DNA of 64,000 nt, from assembly GCF_934643285.1 (NCBI RefSeq), contig NZ_CAKUBT010000003.1, positions 1 through 64,000 of the forward strand, given 5' to 3'. Below the pieces are notes generated by a model. It was given only the letters and a program-made list of their open reading frames with translations. It did not search any database and was not told the origin of the DNA. Numbering within the stretch: the stretch's first letter is position 1; the number at the start of each line of letters is the position of its first letter. The position numbers and the translations under genes are program-made. Below are positions 25,131 through 33,776 of this stretch, one piece after another. The DNA comes from an uncultured Ellagibacter sp. (lineage in GTDB: Bacteria > Actinomycetota > Coriobacteriia > Coriobacteriales > Eggerthellaceae).

Positions 25131-27662
25131 ATGGCTAACAACGATCAGGGATACGATCCGTTCGAGCCGGGCCATTCCACGCCTGAGTTCGAGCAGTTCG
25201 CGCGAGAAAATCAAAAATATCGGAAGGCGAGTCACGCTCGGGGTGGTGCGGGTGGACAAAAGCGCGCGTCGTCTGCGGGTGCGCGCTCGCGCTCCGCTGC
25301 CGCGGGCAATGCGGGATCGCGGGTCGCGGGTTCGCACGCGGCTGGTTCGCGGGCCGCAGGTCCTGCAGGCAAGGGTGGCTCGCCGTCTTCCGGCGGCTCG
25401 GGAAAGCACGCTCCGCGCGGCGCAGGTCGGACGGTATCGCAGGCGCGCGTTGCCGGCGGCCGCAAAGCGGCAGGTCGAGCGGCTGCCCCCATGCAGAAGG
25501 GCGCGTCTTCGCGCTCGTCGCGGCCCGCGTCCCCGCAGCCGCCCCTGCAAACCCCTGAGCCCCAGCCGGTGTTCGCCCGTGCGCACAGCAAGGCGCACAA
25601 CGTCGTAGGCGTTCTCGTCTGCGTGCTGCTGGCGATCGCGCTCGAGGTGTTCGGCTACAACTTCCAGTTCTTCTACTCGATGACCTATCCCGACGCGGGG
25701 AGCTACCTCGTCAACGGGGCTCAGCCCTCGCAAGTGGGCACGATCACGCTCGATTCCTCGTCGAACTCGTTTGAGATCACGGGGCTCAACTCCACGGTGC
25801 GCTCCATCCACTTCACGCCGGTGCTCTCCGATGCCGCAGGCGCCGCGAAGGCGACCGACAGCAAGATTCAAGTCGTCATCTCGCTCGCCGACGAGGGCAA
25901 CGCGAACTACTACGCGAACCCGGCTGTGTCGGTCGACCCCGCCGACCCCGCGACTACCTACATCTCGCTCGACCCCGCCGGCAAGTGCCATTCCATCAAG
26001 GTGAACATGACGAACCTCGCGGACATCGGTGCAGTTCAGGTGTCGGGCATCTCGCTCAATCAGAAGGTTCCGTTCGACTTCGACCCGCTGCGCGCGGGCT
26101 CGGTGCTGGCCATCCTGCTCGTTCTCTTCGCTCTGCGCCCCGCGTCGGGCCTCTACAGCCGCGTTCGCGACTCGCGCCTAGCAAGCCACCGCATTCTTCT
26201 CGTCGCACTCGTCGCCGTGCAGTGCGTGGTCGTGCTTGCGCTCGTGCTGTCAAACTCGCACTATGTGTCCTTGACGCAAACGCCGTCCTACGAGAATCAG
26301 TTCCAGTACCAAAAGCTCGCCGTCGCGCTCACGCAAGGGCATCTGTACCTGAACGACGTGCCTTCCGATGCGCTGCAGGCGATGGCGAACCCCTACGATA
26401 CGCAGGCGCGTGCGGCGCAGGGCGTGCCCTATCTTTGGGACCATGCGTACTTCCACGGGAAGTATTACGTTTACTTCGGCATCCTGCCGTGCCTTGTGTT
26501 CTACGTGCCTTGGCTGCTCGTGACGCACACGGGCTTTCCGACGTGGCTTGGCATTGCCATCTGCGATTGCGTCTACGCGGCAGGGCTTATGTACCTGCTT
26601 TCGGCGGTGTGCCGCCGCTGGTTCCCGCGCACGTCAATCGGGGTGCTCGTGGTGCTCGACGTGATGCTGTTCGTCGCGGGCGGCGGCATTATCCTCGCGC
26701 GCACGCCGTCGATGTACTTCATGCCCGAGGCGATGTCGCTTGCGCTCGTTTCGTGGGGCCTGGGGCTGTGGGTTTCGGGCACCTCGCGCGGCTATATCGA
26801 GCGGGGGAAGATCGTGCTCGGTGCGCTGCTTATCGCGCTCACCATGGCCTCCCGCCCGCAGATGGTGCTTTCCGCAGTGTTCGGGCTCGTCCTTTTCTGG
26901 CCGTTTTTGCGCGACTCGAAGGGCGATCGCGGGGCCAGGCGGGACGTCATGGGCGCCTTCAAGGTGGCGATGGTGCCGTTTGTGCTGGTCGCCGTTGCGG
27001 TGCTGGCTTACAACGCCGCGCGATTCGGCTCGCCGTTCGACTTCGGCGCGAACTACAACCTCACCACGAACGACATGACCCACCGAGGGTTCCATCTCGA
27101 CCGCATTCCGTTCGGGCTCTACGCATACCTCTTCCAGCCGCCCGTGTTCGGTAGCCAGTTCCCGTTCCTGCGGCAGGCCTACCTCGACCCTGCGTACCAG
27201 GGCATCACCATCTACGAGCCCATGTTCGGCGGCTACTTCTTCCTGTATCCGATGGCGCTGGCTGTTCTGGGCATCGTCATTGGGCGTGTGCGCGCACAGC
27301 TTAAGGAGCAGCGACTTTTGCCGTTGTTCGTGGCGCTGGTGTGCGTGGCCTTCGCGCTGTGCATCTTCGATTTGCAGGGCGCGGGCATCCTCATGCGCTA
27401 CGTGTGCGATTTCGGGTTGTTCTTCGCACTGGCAGGCGCGATTGTGTTCCTTGCGCTTCTGCAGGTTAAGAGCGAAAAGCGCCTCACAAAAGACTGGACG
27501 ACGCAATTCTCTGCCGTGGGCTCGCGCGGGGCTGTTGCGGCGGCGGGCGCGGGCGCCGAAACCGTGTCGGTGTATCGCATCTCGCTGTACTTCATGTTCG
27601 CGACGCTTGTGCTCATGGTGATTATGAACGTCATGCTCTGGAATGCTTTCGGCATGTACTGA
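25131..27662 (+). CDS. large multi-pass membrane protein with disordered N-terminus, GT-C-like
   Basis: Of 843 residues, the first ~140 are low-complexity Ala/Gly/Arg/Ser and probably disordered in the cytoplasm. A first membrane helix follows (about 155-175), then an extracellular beta-type domain of ~150 residues (YLVNGAQPSQVGTITLDSSS and onward), then about ten more helices. This plan resembles GT-C glycosyltransferases, which use polyprenyl-phosphate sugars. I see no decisive catalytic motif, so glycosyl transfer is inference. ATG 25131 has only a weak site; the open frame begins earlier. The 250 bp upstream of it contains nothing I can name. Confidence 0.6.
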   Translation: MANNDQGYDPFEPGHSTPEFEQFARENQKYRKASHARGGAGGQKRASSAGARSRSAAAGNAGSRVAGSHAAGSRAAGPAGKGGSPSSGGSGKHAPRGAGRTVSQARVAGGRKAAGRAAAPMQKGASSRSSRPASPQPPLQTPEPQPVFARAHSKAHNVVGVLVCVLLAIALEVFGYNFQFFYSMTYPDAGSYLVNGAQPSQVGTITLDSSSNSFEITGLNSTVRSIHFTPVLSDAAGAAKATDSKIQVVISLADEGNANYYANPAVSVDPADPATTYISLDPAGKCHSIKVNMTNLADIGAVQVSGISLNQKVPFDFDPLRAGSVLAILLVLFALRPASGLYSRVRDSRLASHRILLVALVAVQCVVVLALVLSNSHYVSLTQTPSYENQFQYQKLAVALTQGHLYLNDVPSDALQAMANPYDTQARAAQGVPYLWDHAYFHGKYYVYFGILPCLVFYVPWLLVTHTGFPTWLGIAICDCVYAAGLMYLLSAVCRRWFPRTSIGVLVVLDVMLFVAGGGIILARTPSMYFMPEAMSLALVSWGLGLWVSGTSRGYIERGKIVLGALLIALTMASRPQMVLSAVFGLVLFWPFLRDSKGDRGARRDVMGAFKVAMVPFVLVAVAVLAYNAARFGSPFDFGANYNLTTNDMTHRGFHLDRIPFGLYAYLFQPPVFGSQFPFLRQAYLDPAYQGITIYEPMFGGYFFLYPMALAVLGIVIGRVRAQLKEQRLLPLFVALVCVAFALCIFDLQGAGILMRYVCDFGLFFALAGAIVFLALLQVKSEKRLTKDWTTQFSAVGSRGAVAAAGAGAETVSVYRISLYFMFATLVLMVIMNVMLWNAFGMY

Positions 27663-27848
27663 TGTCAGCGCGAGGTGAGTCTGACGTGGTTGCGATAGCG
27701 CTTCCCGGGCGCTTCGCCGAATCTGGCACGGGCTGCCTTGCGGAAGTGCTGGCGAGCTGACCTCGTCGTCCGGTAGTTTGGTGCGACTCGTCGTTGCGCG
27801 GTTCTCGCCTGGTTCCTTGCCTGATTTGCCACTTTGTGCGTTTTTCCC

Positions 27849-27905
27849 TTGCATATACCCCCACAGGGTATATAATGCCGATCGAAAGATACCTCCTGGG
27901 GGTAT
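27849..27905 (+). promoter_or_regulatory. csoR-copA promoter with CsoR-like operators
   Basis: TTGCAT (27849-27854) and TATAAT (27871-27876) are 16 bp apart, a good sigma-70-type promoter. An inverted repeat TATACCC/GGGTATA (27854-27872) fills the spacer and touches the -10. A second copy, ATACC/GGTAT (27889-27905), lies over the probable transcription start. G/C runs flanked by ATA/TAT are typical CsoR operators, so CsoR should block initiation until copper binds. Confidence 0.8.
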
Positions 27906-27927
27906 GTGAAAGGAAAGCGAGGTTGCG

Positions 27928-28317
27928 ATGGCCAAGGCAAACGGCAAGCACTCAGGAGACGATGCGAATAAGGTTTCGGCCGCCGAGCCCGCCTCCTGCG
28001 AAAGCAAGGGCGCGCGTGCGCAAAACTGCTGCTGCCACCATAAGGCAACGCCGCGCTCCGAGGAGTTCCAGCGTGACCTGCAGAAGCGCCTCAACCGGGC
28101 AATCGGCCAGCTCAACGGCGTGAAAGCCATGATTGACGACAACCGCTACTGCGGGGACGTCCTAACGCAGCTCGCCGCCGCGGAGTCCGCCGTGCATTCC
28201 ATTTCCGCCATCCTTCTGCAAAACCACCTGGAGACCTGCGTCGTCGAGCAAATCAAGGCGGGCAACACCGCCATCATCGACGAGGCGATGCAGCTCATCA
28301 AGAAGTTTGCGAGGTAG
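27928..28317 (+). CDS. csoR: copper-sensing repressor CsoR
   Basis: This 129-residue protein belongs to the CsoR/RcnR family of all-helical metal-sensing repressors. The copper ligands are the expected Cys-His-Cys set: Cys75 (RYCGDVL), His100 and Cys104 (NHLETC). An N-terminal extension of ~40 residues carries a cysteine/histidine cluster (NCCCHH, about 33-38) not found in Mycobacterium CsoR, which may bind metal too. It is 3 bp upstream of copA and should repress both genes from the operator just upstream. Confidence 0.92.
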   Translation: MAKANGKHSGDDANKVSAAEPASCESKGARAQNCCCHHKATPRSEEFQRDLQKRLNRAIGQLNGVKAMIDDNRYCGDVLTQLAAAESAVHSISAILLQNHLETCVVEQIKAGNTAIIDEAMQLIKKFAR

Positions 28318-28320
28318 AAG

Positions 28321-31191
28321 ATGACGCAAAAGCAAACCTTCGACGTTTCGGGCATGACGTGTGCCGCCTGCTCCGCCCGCGTCGAGAAGACGACCTCGGG
28401 CGTCGCTGGCGTTGAGCACGCTGTGGTGAACCTGCTGAAGAACTCGATGGAGGTGGAATACGACGGCAATCCTGTCACGCTCGCCGCGATCAGCGCGGCG
28501 GTCGAGAAGGCGGGCTACGGAGCCGTGCCCCGAACCGAGGCCGCCGCAGCCGCAGGTGCCCCGAGCAGTCCTGCCTCCCCGTCCGCCGCGAGGGAAAACG
28601 CCGCCGCAAAGGAGGCGGCGCATGTGCGCATGCGGCTCATCGTGTCGTTCGTGTTCACCATCCCCTTGTTTTATTTGTCCATGGGGCACATGTTCGGATG
28701 GCCCCTGCCCGAGTTCTTCCTGAGCCATGAGAATATGCTCACGTTCGCGTTTACCCAGTTCCTGCTCTTGCTGCCCGTGATCTTCGTGAACTTCAAGTTC
28801 TTCCGCGTGGGCTTCAAGACGCTCTTCCACGGCTCGCCGAATATGGACTCGCTCATCGCGCTCGGCTCGACGGCGTCGACGGTCTACGGCATCGTCGCGA
28901 TTTACCGCATCGGTTGGGGGATGGGCCACGGCGACATCGATTTCGCGCACATGGCGGCGATGGATTTGTACTTCGAGTCGGCGGCGATGATCCTCACGCT
29001 GATCACGCTGGGCAAGTACTTCGAGGCGCGCGCGAAGGGGAAGACCACCGACGCGATCGCGCAGCTTATGGATCTCTCTCCGAAAACGGCGATTCGCCGC
29101 AACGCCGATGGCGTCGAGGAAGAGGTTCCCGCCGAGCAGGTGCGCCCGGGGGATATCCTCATCGTTCGCGCCGGCGCGAGCGTGCCTGTCGACGGAGCGG
29201 TGATCGAAGGCGCGGGCACGGTCGATGGGTCCGTCATCACGGGCGAGAGCGTGCCGGTGGAAAAGGGCGTGGGAGCTGCGGTTACGGGTGCGACGGTGAA
29301 CCGCACGGGATGGTTTGCCATGCGCGCCGAGCGCGTGGGCGCCGACACCGTGCTCGCAGGGATCGTGCGCATGGTCGATGAGGCAACAAGCTCTAAGGCC
29401 CCTATCGAAAAGCTCGCCGACAAAATCTCGGGAGTGTTCGTGCCCGTGGTCATCGCGATCGCGCTTCTCACCTTCGTCATCTGGATGTTCGTCGGTGCGG
29501 GCGTGGCGACCGCGCTTTCCCACGCGATCAGCGTGCTCGTCATCTCGTGCCCGTGCGCCTTGGGCCTTGCCACCCCGACCGCCATCATGGTGGGGACGGG
29601 CCGCGGTGCTGCGAGCGGCATTCTCGTGAAGTCGGCCGAGGCGCTGCAGACCGCGCACGATGTGAAGACGGTCGTGCTCGACAAGACGGGGACCATCACG
29701 AAGGGCGCGCCCGAGGTGTGCGAGGTGCTGGTGGCTGAAGGAGCCTCGGCGCTTGCCTATGACGCCGCAGGTCGTGTCGGTGGAGCCCCGAGCATGGCAG
29801 ATGGCTCCGGCGGCGCTCAGTCGCTCAGCAGTCCTGGCTCGCACGAACAGTCCACTGGACTGTTCGGCTCGTGCGGAACTCGCTTTGTGGGCGCAGCCGG
29901 AGCCATCGACGAGCTGAATTGCAATGATGCGGCAGCCACTTTCCTTTCCCTTGCGTACTCCCTCGAGAAGCGCTCGGAGCACCCGTTGGCCCAGGCTATC
30001 GTGGCATACGCTGAGGCGCGCGGCGTCACAGCCGAGGAGGTCGAGGCCTTCGAGCAAGTCCCTGGCGGCGGACTTCGCGGCCAGGTTGCGGGGCGTGCAT
30101 GCCTCGCCGGCAACGCGCGGCTCATGGGGGAGGGTTGTATCGACATTGCAGAGGCGGAAGGAGAGGCGCAGCGTCTTGCCGATGAGGGCAAGACGGTGCT
30201 TTTCTTTGCAGTCGACGGTGCGCTCGCAGGCCTTATCGCGCTGGCCGACGAGCCCAAGCCCCGAAGCGCTGCGGCGCTCGCCGAGCTTTGCCGCATGGGC
30301 ATCCGCACCGTCATGCTTACCGGTGACAACGAGCGCACGGCGCATGCTATCCAGAAGCGTGTCGGTGCCGACGACGTCATCGCTGGCGTGCTGCCTCAGG
30401 GCAAGGAAGAAGTTATACGCGACCTGCAGAAACAGGGGGCGGTTGCCATGGTGGGCGACGGTGTGAACGATGCCCCCGCCCTCGCGCGCGCCGATGTCGG
30501 CATCGCGATCGGCGCGGGCACCGATATCGCTATCGATAGCGCCGACATCGTGCTCATGAAAAGCGACCTGGCAGATGTGCCTGCGGCGATCTCGCTTTCG
30601 CGCGCGACCATGCGCAATATCAAGCAGAACCTGTTCTGGGCGCTCATTTACAATGTGATTTGCATCCCCGTGGCGGCGGGCGCGCTCTCGTTCGCGGGCG
30701 TAACGTTAAACCCCATGATCGCCGCGGCGGCAATGTCGTGCAGCTCGGTATGCGTGGTGTCGAACGCGCTTCGCCTGCGCGGATGGAAGCCTGTGGTGTT
30801 CGGCGGGGCAGCATCGGCGCTGGAACCCGAGGCTGCACCCGATGCCGCGCCCGAGGCTACACTCGCAAGAGAGGCGGGTGTGCCCACGATGGACGGGCCC
30901 TCTGCGGAAGACAGCGATAGTTCGCCTGTTTCCGCTGGTCATAGTGAAGAAGTACAAACCGTGAAACCGAAGGAGATCACCATGGAAAAGAAGCTGTCCG
31001 TCGAAGGAATGATGTGCCAGCATTGCGTCGCCCACGTGAAGAAGGCGCTTGAGGGCGTCGAGGGTGTGGAAGAGGCCGTGGTCGACCTTGACTCCAACAG
31101 TGCGACGGCGAAGCTCTCTGCCGACGTGGCCGACCAGGTGCTTGTCGACGCTATCGTCGATGCGGGATACGAAGCGAAGGTCGTCGAGTAG
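28321..31191 (+). CDS. copA: copper-exporting P1B-type ATPase with fused C-terminal CopZ-like domain
   Basis: This 956-residue ATPase pumps Cu(I) out of the cytoplasm. An N-terminal heavy-metal domain has GMTCAAC (Cys14, Cys17). The membrane CPC motif is at 410-412 and the phosphorylated Asp454 is in DKTGTITKG; GDGVNDAP follows. Two features are odd. About 60 residues (roughly 477-537) are inserted in the nucleotide-binding domain, where the DNA carries a perfect hairpin. The C-terminus continues through a ~60-residue acidic linker into a second heavy-metal domain with GMMCQHC (Cys899, Cys902), like the chaperone CopZ, preceded by its own ribosome-binding site. Confidence 0.93.
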   Translation: MTQKQTFDVSGMTCAACSARVEKTTSGVAGVEHAVVNLLKNSMEVEYDGNPVTLAAISAAVEKAGYGAVPRTEAAAAAGAPSSPASPSAARENAAAKEAAHVRMRLIVSFVFTIPLFYLSMGHMFGWPLPEFFLSHENMLTFAFTQFLLLLPVIFVNFKFFRVGFKTLFHGSPNMDSLIALGSTASTVYGIVAIYRIGWGMGHGDIDFAHMAAMDLYFESAAMILTLITLGKYFEARAKGKTTDAIAQLMDLSPKTAIRRNADGVEEEVPAEQVRPGDILIVRAGASVPVDGAVIEGAGTVDGSVITGESVPVEKGVGAAVTGATVNRTGWFAMRAERVGADTVLAGIVRMVDEATSSKAPIEKLADKISGVFVPVVIAIALLTFVIWMFVGAGVATALSHAISVLVISCPCALGLATPTAIMVGTGRGAASGILVKSAEALQTAHDVKTVVLDKTGTITKGAPEVCEVLVAEGASALAYDAAGRVGGAPSMADGSGGAQSLSSPGSHEQSTGLFGSCGTRFVGAAGAIDELNCNDAAATFLSLAYSLEKRSEHPLAQAIVAYAEARGVTAEEVEAFEQVPGGGLRGQVAGRACLAGNARLMGEGCIDIAEAEGEAQRLADEGKTVLFFAVDGALAGLIALADEPKPRSAAALAELCRMGIRTVMLTGDNERTAHAIQKRVGADDVIAGVLPQGKEEVIRDLQKQGAVAMVGDGVNDAPALARADVGIAIGAGTDIAIDSADIVLMKSDLADVPAAISLSRATMRNIKQNLFWALIYNVICIPVAAGALSFAGVTLNPMIAAAAMSCSSVCVVSNALRLRGWKPVVFGGAASALEPEAAPDAAPEATLAREAGVPTMDGPSAEDSDSSPVSAGHSEEVQTVKPKEITMEKKLSVEGMMCQHCVAHVKKALEGVEGVEEAVVDLDSNSATAKLSADVADQVLVDAIVDAGYEAKVVE
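29841..29874. repeat. hairpin inside the copA coding region
   Basis: GAACAGTCCA (29845-29854) and TGGACTGTTC (29856-29865) form a perfect 10-bp inverted repeat with one central base, flanked by GCAC and GTGC. It lies in the extra segment inserted in the ATPase nucleotide-binding domain. Confidence 0.7.
30982..31191 (+). CDS. copZ: CopZ-like copper chaperone from an internal start in copA
   Basis: An in-frame ATG inside copA is preceded by GAAGGAGATCACC, an ideal ribosome-binding site at normal spacing. Initiation here would give a free 69-residue heavy-metal-associated protein, MEKKLSVEGMMCQHC onward, which is the size and sequence type of CopZ. The likely history is a copA-copZ gene pair whose stop codon was lost while the copZ start signals remained. 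E. coli also makes a chaperone from within copA, by frameshifting instead. Whether the internal start is used is inference. Confidence 0.6.
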   Translation: MEKKLSVEGMMCQHCVAHVKKALEGVEGVEEAVVDLDSNSATAKLSADVADQVLVDAIVDAGYEAKVVE

Positions 31192-31400
31192 CAAGACGTC
31201 TCCTTCGTGGTCAAAAGAAAGAGTTGTGCGCTGCTGTAGGCTCGCTAAAGTGACATTCACTCTGTAGTTACACCCCACATTACACAAATCTGGGGTGTAA
31301 CTGCGACAACTCTCGACTCTCGACCATTTGAAAGAAGCAAGCGGGCGCGCACAACTCGCTCAGTTGACCACAAACTTGCCCTACTGCTCCACAAGACGTC
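31192..31400. repeat. MITE-like element with nested inverted repeats and 9-bp direct repeats (element D)
   Basis: Arms 31207-31231 and 31347-31371 pair as GTGGTCAA/TTGACCAC and GAGTTGTGCGC/GCGCACAACTC with a symmetrical 6x6 internal loop. A second hairpin, AGTTACACCCCA/TGGGGTGTAACT, lies inside (31266-31302). The whole is bounded by exact copies of CAAGACGTC (31192-31200 and 31392-31400), which look like a target-site duplication. It starts directly after the copA stop codon. No transposase is present. The rest of the gap to 31487 shows no gene. Confidence 0.65.
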
Positions 31401-31487
31401 GCGAGCACCTATCCATGGTGCGATTTCGAGGGCAAGCCACGCCCCCGCCCCCCTAATTCGCCAAAGTCCACCGGAAGGAACGCACTC

Positions 31488-32324
31488 ATGGCTGAAAACG
31501 CCGAACCGAACACAACCCCCACACCTGATGGGCGCCCGCTCGTTGCGCGAACATCCCCTCTCGAGGATCGATGGGGAAGGCTCTCCATCGTGTTCGGCCA
31601 GGACGGCGTCGAGCTTCTTGCTGGCAAGAAAGTGCTCCTCTTCGGTTTGGGCGGTGTCGGCTCGAACTGCCTTGAGCCCCTCGCGCGCGGCGGTATCGGA
31701 TCGTTTGTGCTGGTCGATTGCGACGTTGTGCAGCCCTCGAACGTGAACCGTCAGGCGGTTGCTTGGGAGAGCACCATCGGTCGACGCAAGACGGACGTCG
31801 CGCGCGAGATGGTGCGCGCGATCAACCCCGAAGCTCAGGTGGAAACGGTCGACGAGTTCGTCCTGACCGAGAACCTGCCTGCCTTCCTTGACGCGTACGG
31901 TGATGTCGACTTCGTGATCGACGCAATCGACACGGTCTCGGCGAAAATCGCCCTCGCGAAGCTGTGCGAGGATCGAGGCCTTCCTCTCGTGTGCTCAGCG
32001 GGCGCAGCAGATCGCCTCTTCCCCGAGCGCCTTTCGTTTGCGAACATCTACGACACGCACGATTGCGGACTTTGCCGCATCTTGCGCAAAGAGGCACGCA
32101 AGCTCGGCATCAAGCGCTGGACCATCCTGTATTCCGACGAGCCTTCGGCGCGCGAGCTTTTGGGCACCCCGCGCCTGCCCGAGCCCGAGCAAGTGCCAGG
32201 TGAGCGTCGCCGGAAGCTTCCGCTTGGCACCACCTCATGGATGCCGCCCATCATGGGGCAGATGATTGCGGGCTATGTGATCTGCTCGCTTATGGGCTTG
32301 GAAAACGGCGGGCGATTGCTGTGA
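31488..32324 (+). CDS. tcdA: tRNA threonylcarbamoyladenosine dehydratase (TcdA/CsdL-like)
   Basis: This 278-residue ThiF/MoeB/E1-like adenylating enzyme matches TcdA, which dehydrates t6A in tRNA to its cyclic form. The ATP-binding FGLGGVGSNCLEPLARGG (about 53-70), the VDCDVVQPSNVNRQ block and the DAIDTVSAKIALA block are diagnostic. A C-terminal PPIMGQMIAGYVI helix is also typical of TcdA. ATG 31488 has GGAAGGA upstream. Its stop overlaps the start of the TatD gene by one base, so the two are coupled. Confidence 0.9.
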   Translation: MAENAEPNTTPTPDGRPLVARTSPLEDRWGRLSIVFGQDGVELLAGKKVLLFGLGGVGSNCLEPLARGGIGSFVLVDCDVVQPSNVNRQAVAWESTIGRRKTDVAREMVRAINPEAQVETVDEFVLTENLPAFLDAYGDVDFVIDAIDTVSAKIALAKLCEDRGLPLVCSAGAADRLFPERLSFANIYDTHDCGLCRILRKEARKLGIKRWTILYSDEPSARELLGTPRLPEPEQVPGERRRKLPLGTTSWMPPIMGQMIAGYVICSLMGLENGGRLL

Positions 32325-33142
32325 TGGAGAGGACCCCGTTCATCGACACGCACTGCCACCTGGACTTTGCGGGCAATGCGGTGGAAATTGCCGCAGCGTA
32401 TGCCGCATGCGGCGGTGCGCTATCGGGAACCTGCGATCCGCGGGATTTCGAGCGCGTCCGCGCGGAGCTTGCCCGCTTCGCCCCGCGCGTGCGGGTTGGC
32501 TTGGGGCTTCATCCGTGGTGGGTCGCCGATGGCACCTGCGGGGAAGGGGAAGTCGCGCTGTTCGAGCGCCTGGCTCCCGCCGCGCCTCTGATCTCGGAAG
32601 TGGGGCTCGACTTTCAGCCGCGCCGTGTCGATACGCGCGATGTGCAAATCGAGGCGTTCGAGCGCGTCTGCGTTGCCTCGGCGCGCCCGCTTGGGGAAGG
32701 GAAGGCCGCAGGCCAGCTCGCCCCTCGCCCGTCAGCGGAATTCCCGCGGCGCATCATGTCGATCCACTCCTCGGGGGCGGCGATGTGCACGCTCGATGTG
32801 CTCGATCGTACGGGATGCCTCGATGCCTGTACCTGCATTTTCCACTGGTTCTCGGGCTCGCAAGAGGAGCTGACCCGCGCAATCGAGTCGGGATGCCTCT
32901 TCTCCGTGAACGAGCGCATGCTCAAAACGAAACGCGGCCGCGCCTATGCGCGCGCTATTCCTAAAGGGCGCCTGCTCATTGAGACTGACTTCCCGAGCAA
33001 GCCAACCCCTATGGCGATTCCCCAAGAGGTCGCCCCGCGCCTCGGGCGCACGATGTCGCTGCTCGCTGCCGCGCGCGGCGACGATGAGCGCTCGCTGGCC
33101 TTAGCCATCGCCGCCGCAAGCGAGCGGCTTCTCCTCTCGTAG
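32324..33142 (+). CDS. TatD family metal-dependent hydrolase
   Basis: This 272-residue TIM-barrel protein keeps the TatD metal-site residues: DTHCHLD at the N-terminus, the glutamate of ISEVGLDF, and histidines in SIHSSG and IFHWFSG, with the terminal aspartate in IETDFPS. TatD proteins are Mg-dependent 3'-5' DNA exonucleases or deoxyribonucleases. ATG 32324 shares a base with the tcdA stop. The exact substrate is not settled by sequence. Confidence 0.88.
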   Translation: MERTPFIDTHCHLDFAGNAVEIAAAYAACGGALSGTCDPRDFERVRAELARFAPRVRVGLGLHPWWVADGTCGEGEVALFERLAPAAPLISEVGLDFQPRRVDTRDVQIEAFERVCVASARPLGEGKAAGQLAPRPSAEFPRRIMSIHSSGAAMCTLDVLDRTGCLDACTCIFHWFSGSQEELTRAIESGCLFSVNERMLKTKRGRAYARAIPKGRLLIETDFPSKPTPMAIPQEVAPRLGRTMSLLAAARGDDERSLALAIAAASERLLLS

Positions 33143-33248
33143 AGAGGCAACAGGAGCCTAAAAGTTACCTCTGGTTGATTCAAGAAAGAAGCCATGGTAA
33201 ACTTCTTGTGATTTGTCAGTCATATTGAACGGTAAGCAGGTACGACGC

Positions 33249-33683
33249 GTGAACGAGCAGACTGCCCAAATTGAGAAGAGCATCCCAATTGAGCAGGTAA
33301 AACGAGGTGGTTCTCGCCTTCGATATGGACTTTGGGCGGCAGGCGGCTTTCTCTTCTTAGCGCTGGGAATGGTCGGCGTAGTGCTGCCGATTCTTCCTAC
33401 AACGCCGTTCATCCTGGTGGCCGCCTTCTGTTTCGCACGCAGCTCCGATCGTTTGAATCGCTGGTTTCAAGGCACGAAGGTCTACAAGATGGTGTTTGAG
33501 GGTTATATGACCAAGCGCTCCATGACGCTGCGGGCGAAGCTCACCATCCTCGTGCCCGTCACCGCGCTTTTGGCTGTGAGTTTTGCCATGATGAGCAACG
33601 TTCCCGTTGGTCGTGCAATCGTAACCGCCGTGTGGGTGGGGCATACCGTCTACTTCGGGTTTGTCGTGAAAACCGAGCGCTAG
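33249..33683 (+). CDS. DUF454 (YbaN-like) small membrane protein
   Basis: This 144-residue protein has the DUF454 core: a first membrane helix followed by GVVLPILPTTPFILVAAFCFARSS, then RWFQGTKVYK and two further helices. Its function is unknown in the family. GTG 33249 follows AGCAGG; an in-frame TTG at 33213 is an alternative that would add 12 residues. It stands alone between the TatD gene and a DMT exporter. Confidence 0.82.
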   Translation: MNEQTAQIEKSIPIEQVKRGGSRLRYGLWAAGGFLFLALGMVGVVLPILPTTPFILVAAFCFARSSDRLNRWFQGTKVYKMVFEGYMTKRSMTLRAKLTILVPVTALLAVSFAMMSNVPVGRAIVTAVWVGHTVYFGFVVKTER

Positions 33684-33776
33684 TAGGGCGCTTTCCCATC
33701 GCTATTTCCCTCCTTTGGCGATTGCCGCGCCCCATTGCGCCTGCGCTCCTGTACTATAGGGCGGTTTGGTGATTCG

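Noticed and set aside
28162..30345. 727-codon open frame on the minus strand
   Set aside because: Antisense to csoR and copA; shadow composition.
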